Positions 1 through 6,489 are shown, counted from the stretch's first letter. The stretch: 7,068 nucleotides of DNA from Candidatus Cloacimonadota bacterium (GCA_030626645.1 DAOUTP010000092.1:1-7068); one strand, 5' to 3'. A program made the numbers and translations. The notes: generated by a model from the letters alone, not told the origin.

Positions 1-63
1 CGTGAGTGCCATTAAAACATCATCTAAGTATTTTTCTTTGTTCAAATTTAATATCATATACAT
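1..63 (-). CDS. 5' end of a small P-II-like regulator gene (partial)
   Basis: Only the first 21 codons lie in the window; the gene runs off the left edge. The reading begins MYMILNLNKEKYLDDVLMAL with no stop. The start at 63 is supported by an AGGAGA Shine-Dalgarno sequence (69-74) six bases upstream. That signal overlaps the TAG stop of the antiporter gene, so the two are probably translationally coupled. The pattern of a short beta strand, then LNKxxYLDDVLxAL, resembles the start of small P-II-like (ferredoxin-fold) proteins often found beside cation antiporters. That assignment is an inference from 21 residues and memory of the family. It could equally be another small alpha/beta protein. 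That a gene starts here is much more certain than its function. Confidence 0.6.
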   Translation of the reverse strand, partial: MYMILNLNKEKYLDDVLMALT

Positions 64-68
64 AATTT

Positions 69-74
69 TCTCCT
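69..74 (-). promoter_or_regulatory. Shine-Dalgarno sequence overlapping a stop codon
   Basis: On the minus strand AGGAGA sits six bases before the ATG at 63. Its first bases are also part of the TAG stop of the antiporter gene (73-75). This fixes the start of the partial left-edge gene and suggests that ribosomes finishing the antiporter can re-initiate on it. Confidence 0.75.
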
Positions 75-1287
75 AATTGGAAACATTTGTTTCCCCGGAT
101 TTAAATAAAGCAATTTTGGCTATGATCGGTCCCACAACCATAACAATAAATGTCGTGGCAGTGATCACACTAATGATTTGTACTGCATGCAAATGAAATC
201 CCTCTTTTTCCATAGCTTTGGAAGCGGCAAGGGCAAGCCCCACAGCAACTCCTGCCTGTGACATCAAGGCAAGTCCTAAAAAATTTCTTATTTTTCTCGG
301 TGCTTTGGAAATGGTGGAGCCGATAAAAGTTCCACTCCATTTTCCAACTGATCGTGCAATAACATAAATACTGATGAGAAGAGAATATTTCATTATCAAT
401 GAAATATTCAGCCTTGTACCAATGAGAACGAAGAACCATACATACATGGGTGGTGTCCAATCTCCTAGAGTAGTGAATATCTTTCGAGCCGTAAGTTTGC
501 TTTTATTTACTAATACAACTCCCATAGTCATATTTAATAAAATGGGTGAAAGATGAAAATATTCTGAAATCCCACAATTAATAAGAATGATGCCAATCGA
601 TAACAACAAAAGGCTTACTCTATCGTGTATAAACTTTGCAACGGGAACCATAACAAAACCAATTAATACACCAGCAACAATTGAAAATAGAACTTCCAAA
701 CCGGCATGTTCTAAAGCATGTAGAATGGAAACTTCTCCACCTGATTTACTGCCGGACATAAGGATGATAGAAATGGGTAATGAAATTGTGAAAAGTAACA
801 GTGCAAGAATATCATCTAATCCCATCACAGCATAAAGGGTGGTAGTGAATTCACCTTTAGCTTTGTATTGTTTGATAACTTCTACAGTTCCTGCCGGGGC
901 AGTAGCACTTGCCAGAGAGCCAAAGATAAGCCCCATGGGAATACTTTTTAAAATCAATGCACTGAAGATTCCAACTAGAAGGAAAGCACCAAAAGCTTCA
1001 AAAATGACAATGGAGATAATAGATTTTCCAAGTTTTCTGATTTCTTTAAACCTAAGTTCTCCTCCAATACCAAATCCAATTAGTGAGAGTACAACCAGAT
1101 TTACAATATCTAAGGATTTGATTTGATCGGGTGAAAGCATTCCAAAAAGATCTGGTCCGAGCAATGCTCCTGCGATAATATAGCCAACAATAAGTGGCGT
1201 TTTTAGCAATGTTGCTCCACGTGACAAAATGAGTGCCAGTAGAATGGAACCACCAAGAAATAGAAGTTGCAGATATTGAGGGAACAT
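73..1287 (-). CDS. Cation:proton antiporter, CPA2 (Kef/NapA-like) family
   Basis: A 404-residue inner-membrane protein made almost wholly of hydrophobic helices, expected to exchange Na+ or K+ for H+. Family marks: an N-terminal PLIVGYIIAGALLGP segment (about 31-45); ATAPAGT (128-134), the unwound-helix region; an adjacent Asp pair D158-D159 in GLDDILAL, matching the ion-binding aspartates of electrogenic NapA-type members; a GTRLN segment (290-294); and LMSQAGVAVGLALA (341-354) near the end. It stops after the transporter domain, so there is no RCK/TrkA-N regulatory domain as in KefB/KefC. The ATG lies three bases after the stop of the EIIA gene and has only a weak Shine-Dalgarno sequence, so coupling is likely. 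The EIIA and the P-II-like partial gene on either side may supply regulation in trans (inference). The transported ion cannot be told from sequence. Confidence 0.92.
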   Translation of the reverse strand: MFPQYLQLLFLGGSILLALILSRGATLLKTPLIVGYIIAGALLGPDLFGMLSPDQIKSLDIVNLVVLSLIGFGIGGELRFKEIRKLGKSIISIVIFEAFGAFLLVGIFSALILKSIPMGLIFGSLASATAPAGTVEVIKQYKAKGEFTTTLYAVMGLDDILALLLFTISLPISIILMSGSKSGGEVSILHALEHAGLEVLFSIVAGVLIGFVMVPVAKFIHDRVSLLLLSIGIILINCGISEYFHLSPILLNMTMGVVLVNKSKLTARKIFTTLGDWTPPMYVWFFVLIGTRLNISLIMKYSLLISIYVIARSVGKWSGTFIGSTISKAPRKIRNFLGLALMSQAGVAVGLALAASKAMEKEGFHLHAVQIISVITATTFIVMVVGPIIAKIALFKSGETNVSN

Positions 1288-1290
1288 AAT

Positions 1291-1752
1291 TTACTTTTGT
1301 GTTTTAATTAATTCGTATATATCTGAAGGATTTTCAGCGGATAATATTTTATCAACGAATTTTTGATTTTTTAGACGAAGTACCAATCGGGAAAGGACTT
1401 TAATGTAATCCTTATCCTGTTTATCTGAAGCACCGATCATGAAGATGAGTTTAACAGGTTTATCGTCTATGGATTCATATTCCAAACCCTCGCGCTTACG
1501 TCCGATGGCAATAACAAAATCTTTAACGGTTTTTTGGCGTGCATGTGGGATAGCAATTCCGTAACCAATTCCTGTACTCATTAATTTTTCCCGTTTGAAG
1601 ATCTCTTTAGAAAACGTTTTGGGATCAGTTATTAAGTCATCTTTGCAAATGATTTCAAGAAGTTCATTCAAAGCACCTTTTTTATCATTCGATTGTATAT
1701 CAATAATTTGGGTTTCATTCACCATGTTTGATATTTTAAAAATTTTATTCAT
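1291..1752 (-). CDS. PTS EIIA domain protein, fructose/nitrogen (PtsN-like) type
   Basis: A 153-residue cytosolic protein covering a single PTS EIIA type-2 domain, about the usual length for stand-alone EIIA-Ntr proteins. The phosphorylated histidine is expected at H70, in GIGYGIAIPHAR (61-72), the family signature. It is preceded by an FSKEIFKREKLMSTG helix and followed by the IAIGRKREGLEY and KLIFMIGASD strands. Such domains accept phosphate from HPr-type carriers. Free-standing versions usually regulate other proteins, including K+ transport in proteobacteria. No EIIB, EIIC, HPr or enzyme I gene is present here, and the next gene is an antiporter, so a regulatory role on cation flux is the best inference. 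The start at 1752 is chosen because GAGGT lies five bases upstream (1758-1762); the internal Met at 1725 has no such signal. The gap to the preceding CNNM/CorC gene is 19 bp. Confidence 0.92.
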   Translation of the reverse strand: MNKIFKISNMVNETQIIDIQSNDKKGALNELLEIICKDDLITDPKTFSKEIFKREKLMSTGIGYGIAIPHARQKTVKDFVIAIGRKREGLEYESIDDKPVKLIFMIGASDKQDKDYIKVLSRLVLRLKNQKFVDKILSAENPSDIYELIKTQK

Positions 1753-1771
1753 ATTTTACCTCATTACAAAG

Positions 1772-3034
1772 TTACAAATTTTCTTGTACTTCAATTCTCT
1801 TCATTTCCACGGTTATTATTCTTTTATCTGTAGCTTGGATTATTGTGATATCCCAATTTCCAATTTTTAGTTTAGTATCTGTTCTAGGAATTCTCTCGAG
1901 TTTATCTATGATCATCCCTGCAATTGTTTCATAATCTCCTAATGGCAGATCCATATCGTAATCATCGTTAAGAAAATCAATTTCTGCATAGCTTTGCACT
2001 CTGTACAATCCACTTGATATTTGGCTTATCTCTTCGGTTGCGTTATCATATTCATCTTCAATTTCACCGACAATTTCTTCTAGAATATCTTCAATTGTAA
2101 TAACACCGGCAGTACCACCATAGGAGTCCAGGATAATCGCCATGCTCACTTTCTCTTTCTGCATTTCCGTAAGAAGCTTATTCACATCCATAGTTTCCGG
2201 TGCAAAGAAAGCATTCCTTATAAAATCTGCAGCAGTAAGAACATCATGGTCTTTTTGTTTTAAGAGATCATATATTATTAAGATCCCCTTGATATTATCC
2301 AGGTCATTTTCATAAACCGGGAATCTTGTGAATCCCTTTTCCTTAGCAATAGAAATAATCTCATCAATAGATGCATCTAATGGGAATGCAATGATATCAG
2401 TACGGTGAATCATCACATTCTGAGCATCAAGATCTGAGAATTCAAGTGCCTCTTCCAGCATTTCCATTTGATCTTCATGTAGAACACCGTCATCTTTAGC
2501 TTCTGAGAGCATAAATGAAAGATCTTCGCGTGAAACAAAATTGTATCTCGATTCTTGTGGAAGTTTAAAAAGTTTAGCAAGAGCATTATTTAGAAGTGAT
2601 ACGAACTTCACGAAAGGTGTAAAAATGAAACTGAAGAATCGGAGAAGTGGGAACCCTCTGCTTACTAATTTATTAGGGAAATCTCTGTAAAGTGCTTTTG
2701 GAATTATCTCGGCAAAAATGAGTATAAATCCGGCAATAATAAGTGTTGCGGTATGCTCTGGAACATTAATTACAGATTTTTTATTTAAAATATTAATAAG
2801 AAATATAGAAAGTGAAGATACTACAACAAGTGATATGTTTGTTCCAAATAAAGTTGTTCCGAATATCAGGTCCGGTTTTTCCAGAAAAGCGAGGATCTGA
2901 TTCTTTTTTTTATTACTCTTTGCTTCTTGTTCCAATTTTAATCTATCAAGAGAGATGAGACCCGTCTCTATACCTGAAAAAAAACCAGATAAGATAAAGA
3001 ATAAAATTATGATGAAAAGTGATATGATCCACAT
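1772..3034 (-). CDS. CNNM/CorC (hemolysin-like) membrane protein with CBS pair
   Basis: A 420-residue protein with the full layout of the HlyC/CorC-CNNM family. It has an N-terminal DUF21/CNNM membrane domain (about 1-150) with LSGFFSGIETGLISLDRL (15-32), TLFGTNISLV (61-70) and AEIIPKALYRDFP (108-120). A tandem CBS domain pair follows (about 205-325), with VMIHRTDIIAFP and the strongly conserved GGTAGVITIEDILEEIVGEI (306-325). The CorC_HlyC C-terminal domain (about 340-415) includes PLGDYETIAGMII. Family members are implicated in Mg2+ (or Co2+) efflux, with the CBS pair binding adenine nucleotides; they are not true hemolysins. The first membrane motif reads GIET where GSET is common, so the ion-site serine may differ. 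The ATG lies two bases after the prfA stop (TAATAATG), which indicates coupling. The substrate is unproven. Confidence 0.93.
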   Translation of the reverse strand: MWIISLFIIILFFILSGFFSGIETGLISLDRLKLEQEAKSNKKKNQILAFLEKPDLIFGTTLFGTNISLVVVSSLSIFLINILNKKSVINVPEHTATLIIAGFILIFAEIIPKALYRDFPNKLVSRGFPLLRFFSFIFTPFVKFVSLLNNALAKLFKLPQESRYNFVSREDLSFMLSEAKDDGVLHEDQMEMLEEALEFSDLDAQNVMIHRTDIIAFPLDASIDEIISIAKEKGFTRFPVYENDLDNIKGILIIYDLLKQKDHDVLTAADFIRNAFFAPETMDVNKLLTEMQKEKVSMAIILDSYGGTAGVITIEDILEEIVGEIEDEYDNATEEISQISSGLYRVQSYAEIDFLNDDYDMDLPLGDYETIAGMIIDKLERIPRTDTKLKIGNWDITIIQATDKRIITVEMKRIEVQENL

Positions 3035-3036
3035 TA

Positions 3037-4104
3037 TTAATTTTCTACTTTTTCATTCCTATATGCTAATTTTAAAGCTTCAATAAATTCATCCAACTCA
3101 CCGAGCAAAATGTCATTCAATCTGAATGATGTCAAATTTATTCTATGGTCTGTGACTCTGGATTGCGGGAAATTATATGTTCTGATTTTTGCGCTTCTAT
3201 CACCAGAACCAACTTGTGACTTACGTTTAGCAGAGATCTCTGCCTCATGTTTAGTCAGTTCCAGATCATATAATCTTGATCTGAGTACCTTAAAAGCTTT
3301 ATTCTTGTTTTTAAGCTGTGATTTCTCGTCCTGGCAGGTTACAACAAGTCCGGTTGGTTCATGTGTGATCCGAACGGCAGAGTCGGTTGTATTCACACTT
3401 TGCCCGCCGTGCCCCGACGCCCTATAAACATCAATTTTCAAATCTGCTGGGTTAATTTCAACATCTATCTCATCCGCTTCCGGCAGGACTGCTACCGAAA
3501 TTGCAGATGTATGAACTCTACCTTGAGATTCAGTTTCAGGAACTCTCTGTACACGATGAACACCACTTTCAAATCGCATAGTTCCATAAACAGTGTCTCC
3601 GGTGAGTGAAAATATAACTTCTTTTAAACCACCAACTCCGGTTGGATTGGAAGACATAACAGATAATTTCCAATTTTGTTTATCAGCAAAATAAGTGTAC
3701 ATTCTGTAAAGATCTGCAACAAATAGCGCTGCTTCTTCACCTCCGGTTCCGGCTCGGATCTCAACGATCACATCTTTTTCATCATTTGGGTCTTTTGGGA
3801 CAAGGAGTTCTCTCAGTATTGTAATTTTCTTTTCAAGGTCTTCTAGAGCTTCAGTTGTTTCCTCTTCTGCGAGAGCAATGAGTTCTTTGTCATCAGTAGA
3901 ATTTATCAACTCCTTGTTTTCTGCGATGGTTTCTTTACAATCTTTTATAATATTATACAAGTCTAATATTTCCTGCAACCCTTTAAACCTTTTTGATATC
4001 TTGCTGTAGTAACGACGGTCAGACATCTTTGCAGGGTCATAGATATCTTTTTTCAACTCTTCATATTCTTGTTTAAGGGATGAGATCTTTTTTTCCGGTA
4101 ACAT
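3037..4104 (-). CDS. prfA: Peptide chain release factor 1
   Basis: A 355-residue class I release factor, normal for RF1. It enters the ribosomal A site at UAA and UAG and triggers release of the finished protein. An N-terminal coiled-coil-like helical domain (1-100) precedes the conserved AGTGGEEAALF (118-128). The codon-recognition loop is P189-E190-T191 in VPETESQGRVHTSA, the PxT type that marks RF1 rather than the SPF of RF2. The catalytic GGQ is G233-G234-Q235 in GHGGQSVNTTDSA; its glutamine is normally N5-methylated by PrmC. GSGDRSAKIRTYNFPQSRVT (297-316) is also conserved. The start lies six bases after the DUF1385 stop with only a weak Shine-Dalgarno sequence, so expression probably depends on translation of the upstream gene. 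No prmC follows; the next gene is the CNNM/CorC protein. No frameshift element of the RF2 kind is present, as expected for RF1. Confidence 0.98.
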   Translation of the reverse strand: MLPEKKISSLKQEYEELKKDIYDPAKMSDRRYYSKISKRFKGLQEILDLYNIIKDCKETIAENKELINSTDDKELIALAEEETTEALEDLEKKITILRELLVPKDPNDEKDVIVEIRAGTGGEEAALFVADLYRMYTYFADKQNWKLSVMSSNPTGVGGLKEVIFSLTGDTVYGTMRFESGVHRVQRVPETESQGRVHTSAISVAVLPEADEIDVEINPADLKIDVYRASGHGGQSVNTTDSAVRITHEPTGLVVTCQDEKSQLKNKNKAFKVLRSRLYDLELTKHEAEISAKRKSQVGSGDRSAKIRTYNFPQSRVTDHRINLTSFRLNDILLGELDEFIEALKLAYRNEKVEN

Positions 4105-4110
4105 AGTTTA

Positions 4111-5091
4111 TTAACTAACCTTTTGTGATTCTTCATCAATGAAAATAATATTTTCGTATTCAGAAAGATCCATTTCCAATGCACATTTCATAGCGATAAC
4201 TGCAACTTCTATCTGTTCATTATCCGGTGGCTGAGTTGTAATTCGCTGCAAGGCAAGCCCGGGTGACGTCATTATCTTAACCAGTGGATGTTTCATATTC
4301 TTACCAGAAAGTTTGAGTACTTCATAAGAAACTCCGGAAATAAACGGCATGAATAATAAGTGATATGCCAAACGTAGGATTACATGCGGAGCGCCAAAGA
4401 AATATGCAAATATTGTATCAATAATTGAGAAAATCAATATAGAAATAAGTAAAACAAAAAATATGAAACTTGTCCCGCAGCGTGGATGGAACGTTGTAAA
4501 TTGTTGAACGCTGTCAGAATCCAGATCACTATTTGCTTCATATGCAAATACAGATTTATGCTCGGCACCATGATATTCAAAAATACGATTCACATCTTTC
4601 ATTTTTCCAATTATCCAAACATAAAGTACAAAGAAAATTATACGGATTGAACCTGCAAAGAGATTGAAGTAGATATTACCTTTTCCAAGATTCATCCATT
4701 CTGCGATCTGATAGGGCAAGAATGCAAACAAGAGAAAAGCTAAACCGAAAGCAAAAATATAACTTATAACTTCTTCAAATTTTGTGCGGAATTTAGATTT
4801 CTCTTTTTTATTTTTTTTTGGTTTTTCCTCTTCCCAGTCCAGTTCAGCTCGGCTGGCAGAGAAATTCAATGTTCCTATGCCAATTATCATCATTTCGATC
4901 AAGGACGCAAATCCTCGTACTATTGGGAATCCCAGAAATTTATTCTGTTTTGTTTTGCTGATAAATCTGGTTTTTTTTATTTCAATGCTCTTATCTTTGC
5001 GGCGAATAGCAGTTGCCAGATTTTCCGGACCTCGCATCATTACACCTTCAATAACTGCTTGTCCACCAACTTCAATTTGTTTTCTTTTCAT
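4111..5091 (-). CDS. DUF1385 (YqhQ-like) membrane protein
   Basis: A 326-residue integral membrane protein of the DUF1385 family, which includes Bacillus subtilis YqhQ; its biochemical role is not established. Conserved marks are VGGQAVIEGVMMRGP (8-22), YHGAEHKS (173-180) and FHPRCGTSF (201-209). Their His, Glu and Cys residues suggest a metal or catalytic site (inference). Hydrophobic helices fall at about 63-80, 108-130, 140-162, 208-232 and 236-258. A Lys/Glu-rich charged linker (87-100) lies between the first two. The start at 5091 is chosen over the ATG at 5124 for three reasons: GAGGAC lies six bases upstream (5098-5103), the family begins with this MKRKQIEVGGQ-type sequence, and the earlier ATG falls inside the loop of the rpmE terminator. 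It is encoded between rpmE and prfA, a linkage seen in many bacteria, which hints at a role near translation or the membrane that is still unproven. Confidence 0.93.
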   Translation of the reverse strand: MKRKQIEVGGQAVIEGVMMRGPENLATAIRRKDKSIEIKKTRFISKTKQNKFLGFPIVRGFASLIEMMIIGIGTLNFSASRAELDWEEEKPKKNKKEKSKFRTKFEEVISYIFAFGLAFLLFAFLPYQIAEWMNLGKGNIYFNLFAGSIRIIFFVLYVWIIGKMKDVNRIFEYHGAEHKSVFAYEANSDLDSDSVQQFTTFHPRCGTSFIFFVLLISILIFSIIDTIFAYFFGAPHVILRLAYHLLFMPFISGVSYEVLKLSGKNMKHPLVKIMTSPGLALQRITTQPPDNEQIEVAVIAMKCALEMDLSEYENIIFIDEESQKVS

Positions 5092-5097
5092 TAATTT

Positions 5098-5103
5098 GTC
5101 CTC
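5098..5103 (-). promoter_or_regulatory. Shine-Dalgarno sequence of the DUF1385 gene
   Basis: GAGGAC on the minus strand lies six bases before the ATG at 5091 and decides that start. It begins on the base directly after the U-tract of the rpmE terminator, so the hairpin and the ribosome binding site are contiguous. Confidence 0.75.
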
Positions 5104-5148
5104 AAAAAAAACGCACCACAACAATTTCTATAATAGAGTTGTGGTGCG
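5104..5148 (-). terminator. Strong intrinsic terminator after rpmE
   Basis: The arms 5112-5122 and 5138-5148 are perfect 11-bp inverted complements (CGCACCACAAC and GTTGTGGTGCG) around a 15-base AT-rich loop. Read on the minus strand, eight consecutive T residues (5111-5104, the first also flanking the stem) follow the hairpin. It begins 15 bases after the rpmE stop. The same hairpin forms the leader just upstream of the DUF1385-prfA-CNNM/CorC genes, so it may act as a partial terminator or attenuator that sets the ratio between abundant L31 and its downstream neighbours (inference). Confidence 0.92.
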
Positions 5149-5163
5149 ATATTAATAAAATTT

Positions 5164-5376
5164 TTATTTTTCTTCTTTAATATCGTATCTTTGGTTAAAT
5201 TTTTCTATACGACCTTCTTTGGCTCTAGATCTTTGTTTTCCTGTATAGAAAGGATGACAATTTGAACAGATATCAACTTTGCTGATTGATGGATCTGTTG
5301 ATCTTGTTTCGAAAGTATTCCCACATGAACATGTTACGGTTACCTTCTCATATTTTGGGTGAATTCCTTTTTTCAT
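5164..5376 (-). CDS. rpmE: 50S ribosomal protein L31, zinc-binding (C+) form
   Basis: A 70-residue protein starting MKKGIHPKYEKVTVTCSCGN, matching bacterial L31 in length and sequence. L31 helps bridge the two ribosomal subunits. The four zinc-ligand cysteines are C16, C18, C37 and C40 (CSCG and CSNCHPFYTGKQ), the same positions as in Escherichia coli L31, so this is the C+ paralogue and not the zinc-independent one. Two tandem ATGs occur. The second (5376) is preferred because AGGAGA (5383-5388) is then six bases away instead of three, and because the family starts MKK. It has its own promoter upstream and a strong terminator downstream. Zinc-dependent L31 is regulated by Zur in some bacteria; no clear Zur box is visible here. 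Confidence 0.98.
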   Translation of the reverse strand: MKKGIHPKYEKVTVTCSCGNTFETRSTDPSISKVDICSNCHPFYTGKQRSRAKEGRIEKFNQRYDIKEEK

Positions 5377-5382
5377 CATCTA

Positions 5383-5388
5383 TCTCCT
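5383..5388 (-). promoter_or_regulatory. Shine-Dalgarno sequence of rpmE
   Basis: AGGAGA on the minus strand is three bases before the first ATG (5379) and six before the second (5376). The longer, normal spacing favours the second, which also matches the family N-terminus. Confidence 0.8.
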
Positions 5389-5431
5389 GATTCATATTAC
5401 TTAATATTCACTTTACTAACTACTGCTGTGC

Positions 5432-5460
5432 AATATTTTTTTCTAAGATTCTAATGTCAA
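5432..5460 (-). promoter_or_regulatory. Sigma-70-type promoter of rpmE
   Basis: On the minus strand a perfect -35 box TTGACA (5460-5455) is followed by a 17-bp spacer and a -10 box AATATT (5437-5432), four of six matches to TATAAT. The predicted transcription start lies near 5425, leaving a leader of about 50 bases before rpmE. This is the only good promoter seen in the 161-bp gap 5380-5540, which otherwise holds no gene and only a weak possible hairpin. It probably also drives the genes after the rpmE terminator by read-through, since I see no convincing promoter between rpmE and the DUF1385 gene. Confidence 0.6.
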
Positions 5461-5540
5461 TAGTTTTATCTTTTCTATATTATTGGGAAAGCATGGCAGT
5501 TTTTATCTCTTCTGCTTAGCTTCTATTATATTAGGAATGT

Positions 5541-5909
5541 CTACAAGTCTATTTTTCTTTTCTTTCTACCAATACCAAAGATAATGCTAACTCCCCAGAG
5601 AATGAGAATAAGCGGGAAAATATCCACGGGACGCCCTAAAAGGCTTGATAAACCAGCTACTAAAGCGACTACCCCTAAAAAAATAGTGAAGCCGTTTACT
5701 CGATATCCTTTTGTATATTTTACAAAATTTATACCAAGTAGAATTATGCCGACACCAAACATGAATGTGCCTTCCGGTACTATTGAATCCGGAAAAAGCC
5801 AGATAGCACCAAGCATAACAAGGAATAATCCCCAGCCAATTTTCTCATATTTTTCTAATTCTCTTTTTTCTTTCATCTTAACTTCAAATATTTCATTATT
5901 CTCTTCCAT
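5541..5909 (-). CDS. Small four-helix membrane protein, LiaI/LiaF-TM-like (DUF5668-like)
   Basis: A 122-residue protein with a charged cytosolic N-terminus (MEENNEIFEVKMKEKRELEK) followed by four hydrophobic segments at about 24-39, 48-63, 73-91 and 97-112. It ends in the very basic GRKKRKIDL. The repeating glycine-rich helices (WGLFLVMLGAIWLF, FGVGIILLG, FTIFLGVVALVAG, LILILWGVSIIFG) match the general pattern of the LiaI/LiaF transmembrane domain found in envelope-stress proteins. It lacks the soluble C-terminal domain of LiaF. The role is unknown. The start at 5909 is fixed by AGGAGGG (5918-5924) seven bases upstream, which overlaps the TAG stop of the preceding secreted-protein gene, so the two are probably coupled. 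No clear terminator follows it. Confidence 0.85.
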   Translation of the reverse strand: MEENNEIFEVKMKEKRELEKYEKIGWGLFLVMLGAIWLFPDSIVPEGTFMFGVGIILLGINFVKYTKGYRVNGFTIFLGVVALVAGLSSLLGRPVDIFPLILILWGVSIIFGIGRKKRKIDL

Positions 5910-5917
5910 TCAAAGTT

Positions 5918-5924
5918 CCCTCCT
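5918..5924 (-). promoter_or_regulatory. Strong Shine-Dalgarno sequence overlapping a stop codon
   Basis: AGGAGGG on the minus strand lies seven bases before the ATG at 5909 and shares bases with the TAG stop (5923-5925) of the upstream gene. It is the strongest ribosome binding site in the window and supports coupling of the secreted protein and the small membrane protein. Confidence 0.8.
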
Positions 5925-6489
5925 ATTTCTTATAATTGATCTCAAAATTCTTATCGGGCATAAAATTCTCTTTATACCAGAAAAAGATATATCTATCACT
6001 TTCCTCACGCAAACTGTCCGGCATATAGGAAATTGAGTCAAGCGAAAATTCTTTGGGAAACGCAAGAGTGTAATTTACTTGTTCAAAGGGGATTCCCCAA
6101 GTTTGGGTTGTTATTAGAATGTATTCTGCTTTTGTTTCTTTCAATTCCTGTCTGTAGCCTATCCGGTAAATTGCGGTAGTATCGGCTTTAATGTGGATAG
6201 AGAATGAAATACCATTTTGATTATTCCGAATATCTGTTTCTTTTAAAGTATCTTGAATATTTATTACAAATATCGAATCAACTTTTCCATAAATTTCATC
6301 TTGGGGGAAGGGATAGAAAAGACGTCGATTTAACTCTTTACTGTTCGTATTTCTAAAATAATACAATCCATCCACATAGAAGTAGTTATCTTCGATCTTG
6401 AAATCCAGATCTTCTTGATAGAATTGCAGATCTTGTGCTTGAATTAAGTGAAAAGAAAATATTAAGATTAATATAATTATCTGTTTCAA
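5923..6489 (-). CDS. Small secreted protein of unknown function
   Basis: A 188-residue protein I do not recognise. Residues 1-18 (MKQIIILILIFSFHLIQA) form a classical signal peptide with a likely cut at IQA|QD. There is no cysteine at the cut, so it is not a lipoprotein. The mature part (about 170 residues) is rich in aromatic and acidic residues with alternating strand-like stretches (YFYVDGLYYFRNT, YILITTQTWG, NYTLAFPKEF, RYIFFWYKENF), suggesting an all-beta fold of about one or two sandwich domains. It has no sorting tail, so it is probably periplasmic. The start codon is TTG, directly after the TAA of the upstream gene and in the same frame. No ATG precedes the signal peptide and no Shine-Dalgarno sequence is evident, so initiation may depend on termination of the upstream gene. 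Its pairing with the membrane protein downstream suggests a shared envelope role (inference). Confidence 0.8.
   Translation of the reverse strand: MKQIIILILIFSFHLIQAQDLQFYQEDLDFKIEDNYFYVDGLYYFRNTNSKELNRRLFYPFPQDEIYGKVDSIFVINIQDTLKETDIRNNQNGISFSIHIKADTTAIYRIGYRQELKETKAEYILITTQTWGIPFEQVNYTLAFPKEFSLDSISYMPDSLREESDRYIFFWYKENFMPDKNFEINYKK

Noticed and set aside
587..1126. Plus-strand open frames opposite the antiporter
   Set aside because: They lie antisense to a well-supported membrane protein gene, show no ribosome binding site or recognisable domain, and are explained as frame shadows.
5092..5124. Longer start of the DUF1385 gene at 5124 (MLWCVFFEDKL extension)
   Set aside because: The extra codons lie inside the rpmE terminator and U-tract, have no ribosome binding site and do not match the family N-terminus.
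5123..5164. Promoter within the rpmE terminator (TATTAT in the loop)
   Set aside because: The matching -35 region (TTATTA) is poor and AT-rich loops give such boxes by chance.
5489..5517. Possible terminator hairpin after the small membrane protein gene
   Set aside because: On the minus strand AAGCA and TGCTT pair over only five bases with a 19-base loop and no T-tract follows.
5584..6036. A 150-codon plus-strand open frame
   Set aside because: It crosses two well-supported minus-strand genes antisense and has low-complexity composition with no family resemblance.
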